A stretch of DNA of 64,000 bases from Salvator merianae (Eukaryota > Chordata > Lepidosauria > Squamata > Teiidae): NCBI GenBank assembly GCA_003586115.2, contig QVOM02000034.1, forward strand, positions 127,941,936-128,005,935, read 5' to 3'. Positions 59,716-64,000 of this stretch are shown piece by piece. The notes under the pieces were generated by a model. That model saw only the letters and a program-made list of their open reading frames with translations. It was not told the origin of the DNA and ran no database searches. Positions within the stretch are counted from its first letter, which is position 1. Every line of letters starts with the position of its first letter. A program made the translations under genes and the position numbers.

Positions 59716-61478
59716 AGCTCTATAGTCAAAGCTACAGTATGTGGCAACCCTTAGAGATCAGACTGTCAACTGTGGAGGAGTCTGAACTACCTTCTTCACA
59801 TTTTCTGTCCTTCATATTGTGTTGGCTCTTACTGTAAACATATTGTAAGCCTAACCCTGTCCTTTCTCCATCTTTTCTGAATTTTAGTAGCAGTGCAATA
59901 GTCAGACTAGTAGTTTGTTTGTAATGTTACAAGTTTTATATTCATGATTCAATTATGTTATGATGTTTCATACACAATATATATAACATAGTTATGTATA
60001 TGTTGATCAGTTAATACATTTGAAAAAAAAAACCTACAGTCATTATATTTGGTTGTCTGTGTGCAATCAACATTAATAATAAAGATTTTATTTGCCACTC
60101 ATTTGCCATATGTGGGTTAGTAATTCCTTCTCTGGTACAGACGGAGAGATAGAAGAGACTTGTTTAATTTTGCAAAATCCAGCTGTCCTGGTATAGCATA
60201 TTTTTACCTTAGTCCTAAATCACGATGGGGCATTAGGCAAGACAATTATGTTCACACACACTCCTTTATAAAGCCCTTTGACCACCTGGGACAGGCCTGA
60301 TAATGTGTTGTTATCTGTGTTTGGTCAGATTCACCTTGGAATCACTTGCTTTCTAGCTGTTGGCCCACCTGTTTCATCACACACACCTCCCCAAGTACTT
60401 TACGAGTTCTGCAGGATCTCTGAGGGCACTTGGGATAGGATACATTCCTATCCCATTCTCACACAAAACCAAATTCCCCTGAGAACAATGGAACTTACTC
60501 CTAGGTAGATAGGTAGAAAGTCCCAGTCAGAGTTTTATATTAATGTACACACACATGCAATTATAGCCCTTCTTTTCTTAAGTTTCAGAAAACTTTGCTG
60601 AATTTACAAAACGTTCCATTGTGCATTTGCTTGTGTCCATCACTATCTTCGCCTTGTTTGTCCCCTGCCTTCTAATAATTTAGAATTTAACTTCCTTAAA
60701 GTAGGAATCTGTACTTTTGTTGCTGTTGCTGTAAAGCTACCATGGATGCTAGACAGGTAATAGTAATCCATGTTTACATCTCTGTATCCTAGCACTTTAG
60801 ACTGTCAATACAACTGTCTGCCTCAAGCTAAGTCACTAAAATCTCTTACAGTGCAGTAACCAAGAAATGACCAAACTACAAGGAACAGGCAGAAAGAAAA
60901 ATAATTAAACAGAAGGTGGTTTAAAGGTAATATCTGTACAACAGCAAACTCCTCTAATGAGACTAAAGCAAAGATTAACTGTTACTGCTTCCATTCAGTC
61001 TGGTGATGCACTGACGGTAAGTATTGTTTAATTACTCTATCCTAAGATTATAGAAAACTAAGTTTATATTTTCTTATTTCTGGGAAGCATACCATGCATT
61101 TGTTGCCTGTTTGATGCTTTGTGGATCAGTGTGGAAGAAAAAGAGAGTATGTGAGGACCAAACTACATGTTCCAAGTACATGATTACCCTCCCCACAACT
61201 CCTTCAAGTCATCCCATGTCATGTTCTTCATTGCTTTCAGGTTCAGGAGAGAGCATGGGAGATAAGACTGTCAAATACCTTTTGGTGACTGCTTGCCTAC
61301 TCAAAATCATCAGCTTAAGCAGTTTTTCCCTCTTACAATTTGAGGCGAGCTAAGAGATTCCTGTCTTTTTTCTATGGACCATAGAGAAAAGCAAACACAA
61401 TTTATTTAGCAGCAAAAAGGGGGGAAACCAAAACATAACTGCTTGGAGAGGCTGCCAGCTGATTTCAGCACTTATTAG
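59716..61478. other. Non-coding; nothing identified
   Basis: AT-rich sequence without recognised exons or repeats. Confidence 0.35.
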
Positions 61479-61882
61479 CAGCAGCGGCCGCTGGCTGGGC
61501 GCGCAGTGTGCGGCGGTCACCCAGTCTTTCCCAAGCCATTGAAATGCTTAGGAGAATCCCCCACCAATAAGATTCAAAGTTTGAGCAATCTGGGCGCTTG
61601 ATTGGGCAAATCGCGCCCAGATTAGCTCATTAGATGGTCGCCGACCACCAAGCCAATCAGGGTTGCTGACTGGCGTTTTTGCTCCTCCCCTTCTCCCCTT
61701 CTCCCTAGTGAAATGCCCCACCCCCTTGACCTCCTCTGGGCCCACCTCTTTGACCTATGCCCCGCCCCTTGACCTCCAGCCCCTCCTCCTTGACCTCTGT
61801 CCCCGCCCCCTTGACCTCACCCCCACCCCCTTGACCTGGTCACCTGTGAACACCCAGCCTTGAAACTCACCAGCCGCCACTG
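61479..61882. mobile_element. 404 bp hAT-like non-autonomous element
   Basis: The right end, on the opposite strand, reads CAGTGGCGGCTGG. The left has CAGCGGCCGCTGG (13 bp, 11 matches), preceded by an extra CAG. CAGTGGCG-type ends are common in vertebrate hAT elements. Flanking octamers CTTATTAG (61471-61478) and CTTATTAC (61883-61890) match at 7 of 8, the 8 bp target duplication expected of hAT. The interior is GC-rich with CpGs and holds the tandem repeat listed separately. No transposase. Confidence 0.8.
61718..61844 (+). repeat. Six-unit minisatellite, TTGACCT core
   Basis: Six units of about 21 bp, each built on CC-CCCCTTGACCTC. TGACCT starts at 61727, 61751, 61770, 61791, 61812 and 61832, so spacing is 24, 19, 21, 21 and 20 bp. 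Each core is AGGTCA on the minus strand, the nuclear-receptor half-site, followed by A and a G-run. Confidence 0.9.
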
Positions 61883-63476
61883 CTTATTACAAAGGAAGTA
61901 CACATCAGAACACACTAATACAGAGGTTCTCAACTCATTGACCCCCAAAGCAACCTAACATTATTCATCAACTCACCTCCTATCACTGATTCATGTCAAA
62001 GAAAAATATAGGATAAAGAAATAACAACACAAATATAGATTTTCAGTGAAGTGATTAAAATTATCAGTCACCATCAAGTGGAAAATGTTGCATGCCAATT
62101 TATTAGATTAAAGAATCATCTTTCTACTATCTATATTGAACTGGAGAAGTCGGCATGGTACTGCATGCTAAGGGTTAGCATTAGAGGTGTGCAAATTGGT
62201 GTTTTGAAATGCCCAAAACAACTCTGTTCTGTTGTTTGTGGAACTACTTTTTGCACAGGCTAGTCTCCTTTTACCAGGCTCCCAGAAGGAGGGAGGAGTG
62301 CTCATCTGTTGCCACCTTCAGGGGTTACAAGAGAGGCAAAGCACAAAAAGGTGTAATGGATTTACAATTGCACCTATTGGCATTTAGCCTCTAGAACCTA
62401 AGTGAGCACACGCTAGTGCTACTCCCCCTTTGGGAACCCAGTAGCTTACACAAACTCCCATAAAGATAAACTTCATAAAAAGTAAGTACACAATAATAAA
62501 ACTTTCTATAACAGTTGACTCCTTTGTGGCAATTATACAGACACTTCCTGAATATCAGCTAAGAGATCATTCTGAGGAGGAAGTGTCACTATCAAGAAAA
62601 AAGGAGAATGAAAGGAACAGAGGTTTTAGTAGGGTCTTAATGATTATCTGTATGGCAAGAGGCTATTGCTGGATCTAAAGAAGATCCAGCAATTGCTTCT
62701 CACTACTCATGCCAGATATGGGAGGCAATTGTGAGGCCTTACCTATGTCTGTCTGCTGCTTCCTGTTGAAAATACCTATGTGCCAGCCCACCCACTTCCC
62801 TTTGTATTTTCTCACGTGCTTGACTAGCATCTGAGTCTTTTCAAGAGGAACAATCATGGAGGCAGCAGGCAGACACAGATAAACATTCACTATTAGAGGA
62901 AATCCAGCGTCGTTGCTGGATTTCCCATATAGCAACATTTCAGGATATTGCCTTAATATCCCAAGACTATATTGAGAATGCCATGGATATGTGTGACATT
63001 CCAGTGTAGTCCAAAGAGCGCTGCAGGTTTCACCCACATTTGGAGGCACTCTGAGAAACCACAGCATGCATGTAGACGCAGTGAATGCCCCTTCAAAATA
63101 ATGCCAGCTGTCTGGCATCTGACTAAAAGCAGAAGCCTGTTGGCAGCAGTTGTTCATGCTGTGGCATTCATAAAAATGGTCCAGAAGGAAAAATCATGGG
63201 AGATGAAAGTTCTTAGCAGTTTTCTTGAGTCTTAAGTTTATTACAACTTTCCTTTATGTTGCTTCCAACTATGAACATTTGGAATTGTAATTCTAAATTC
63301 CCTAATAAAAAATATTTAGCCCAGAAAGATGAATTCTTCTCAGGTTCTTGTAAGGAAGCCATGACTTTTAACCCAGTTTCCACTTAGCTTACATTTATTC
63401 ATACAGCTTTAAGTTCAAAGCTTCCAAGTAAGGAAAAAAATAATAAACTAAGATTTTTGTTTCATTTTCCCACCAG
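61883..63476 (+). other. Upstream region / 5' intron of APOBEC4
   Basis: By analogy with mammalian APOBEC4, whose coding sequence sits in the last exon behind a 5' UTR exon, this interval probably contains intron and perhaps the promoter. A perfect 12 bp inverted repeat, ATTGCTGGATCT / AGATCCAGCAAT, lies at 62665-62693 with a 5 bp loop. A 160-codon minus-strand frame (63157-62675) has no recognisable domain. The 5' UTR exon was not located. Confidence 0.5.
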
Positions 63477-63513
63477 GATTGCCAAAGAAAGAGAGGCAAG
63501 ATTATGATACATT

Positions 63514-64000
63514 ATGGAGTCAAAACCTGAAACATTTTGCCAGGAATATTTAGCCCCTAAAGGTACAGTAGTGAAACCATATTACTGGCTAACCATGAGC
63601 CAGAATTGTACCAATTGCCCTTACCACATACAAACAGGTGAAGAAGCAAGAATCTCTTACGTAGAATTCCACAAAGCCTTTGGATTTCCATATGGCTCGA
63701 TACATCACCAAAATAAACACCTTCTTTTTTATGAATTGAGGCAATTATCTGGAGAATTAATACAAAAGGGCCATGCTACACACTGCTCAGAATACAACAT
63801 TCACCCAGAATCAATGCTATTTGAAAAAGGTGGCTATCTGGATGCAATTGTGCACGATTGTGGAACAGCAGCGTACATTATTATTTATTCAAACTATTCC
63901 CCTTGTAACGAGGCAGAACATGGCTGCATAAGCAAAATGTACAGTTTCTTGATGAAAAATCAAGATGTCACACTCTGCATTTATTGCTCACAGCTCTATC
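63514..64000 (+). CDS. APOBEC4: APOBEC4, coding exon, 5' 162 codons (runs off window)
   Basis: APOBEC4 is a divergent member of the AID/APOBEC polynucleotide cytidine deaminase family; as far as I know deaminase activity has not been shown for the mammalian protein, which is mainly expressed in testis. The frame opens at ATG 63514 and is uninterrupted to the window edge (162 codons plus 1 base; human is 367 aa). Strong landmarks: EYLAPKGTVVKPYYWL (11-26), CPYHIQTGEEARIS (35-48), FGFPYG (56-61), LIQKGHA (82-88). The zinc site appears as His97-Pro98-Glu99 (IHPESMLFE) plus Pro130-Cys131 with Cys138 (SPCNEAEHGC), and ISKMYSFL follows. The start agrees with human MEP...EEYLA with about four extra residues. 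A pyrimidine tract and CCACCAG acceptor end at 63476, so the exon probably begins at 63477. Confidence 0.97.
   Translation, partial: MESKPETFCQEYLAPKGTVVKPYYWLTMSQNCTNCPYHIQTGEEARISYVEFHKAFGFPYGSIHHQNKHLLFYELRQLSGELIQKGHATHCSEYNIHPESMLFEKGGYLDAIVHDCGTAAYIIIYSNYSPCNEAEHGCISKMYSFLMKNQDVTLCIYCSQLY

Noticed and set aside
62675..63157. 160-codon minus-strand frame just upstream of APOBEC4
   Set aside because: No domain or family recognised, overlapped by a plus-strand frame, and antisense to the likely APOBEC4 5' region. Not enough to call a gene.
1..64000. CRISPR array, operon, phage or bacterial defence system
   Set aside because: Spliced vertebrate genes, LINEs and SINEs show this is an animal nuclear genome; no regularly spaced repeat-spacer structure is present.

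Overview
This is vertebrate nuclear DNA, most likely from a squamate reptile. It is AT-rich, intron-sized and has no prokaryotic gene organisation. The interspersed repeats decide the lineage: a nearly full-length BovB (RTE) LINE, Dong/R4, L2, CR1 and several L1 pieces, tRNA-derived SINEs of a kind common in lizards and snakes, and hAT-like and Harbinger-like DNA transposons. That mixture fits Squamata better than birds, turtles or mammals. I cannot name the genus.

Two protein-coding genes are supported, one at each end. At the left edge, on the minus strand, are the first two coding exons of the short form of RGL1 (a Ral guanine-nucleotide exchange factor). The first exon (1263-1289) encodes MKLLWRAKM. 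The second (95-205) encodes 37 residues that match RGL1 closely, with correct splice sites. At the right edge, on the plus strand, the coding exon of APOBEC4 starts at 63514 and runs off the window after 162 codons. It is open throughout and keeps its zinc-binding residues. In mammals APOBEC4 lies antisense within the RGL1 locus, upstream of the short-form first exon; the same layout is seen here. The roughly 62 kb between them is therefore probably the 5' intron of long RGL1 transcripts, or 5' flank for the short form.

That stretch holds mostly transposon debris. From left to right: two diverged copies of a hairpin-ended repeat (2.2-2.6 and 6.2-6.6 kb); a roughly 185 bp direct repeat pair (5.5 and 7.0 kb); a tiny retroinsertion with a perfect 15 bp target duplication (13.2 kb); L2 and SINE copies (14-18.4 kb); L1 fragments (20-21, 43.7-45.5 and 51.2-51.6 kb); BovB (28.2-31.2 kb); a palindromic element (37.5 kb); a dead Harbinger transposase (39.6-40.8 kb); a CR1 3' end (41.8-42.1 kb); a long-arm MITE (46.9 kb); a GC-rich TIR element (48.8-49.7 kb); a Dong/R4 LINE with its two parts in opposite orientation (58.6-59.7 kb); and a hAT-like element carrying six AGGTCA half-sites (61.5-61.9 kb).

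I saw no tRNA, rRNA, CRISPR array, virus or operon. I found no convincing new biological system. The most useful results are the two conserved genes (APOBEC4 runs off the edge, so a complete-ORF search misses it) and several well-delimited transposon structures.
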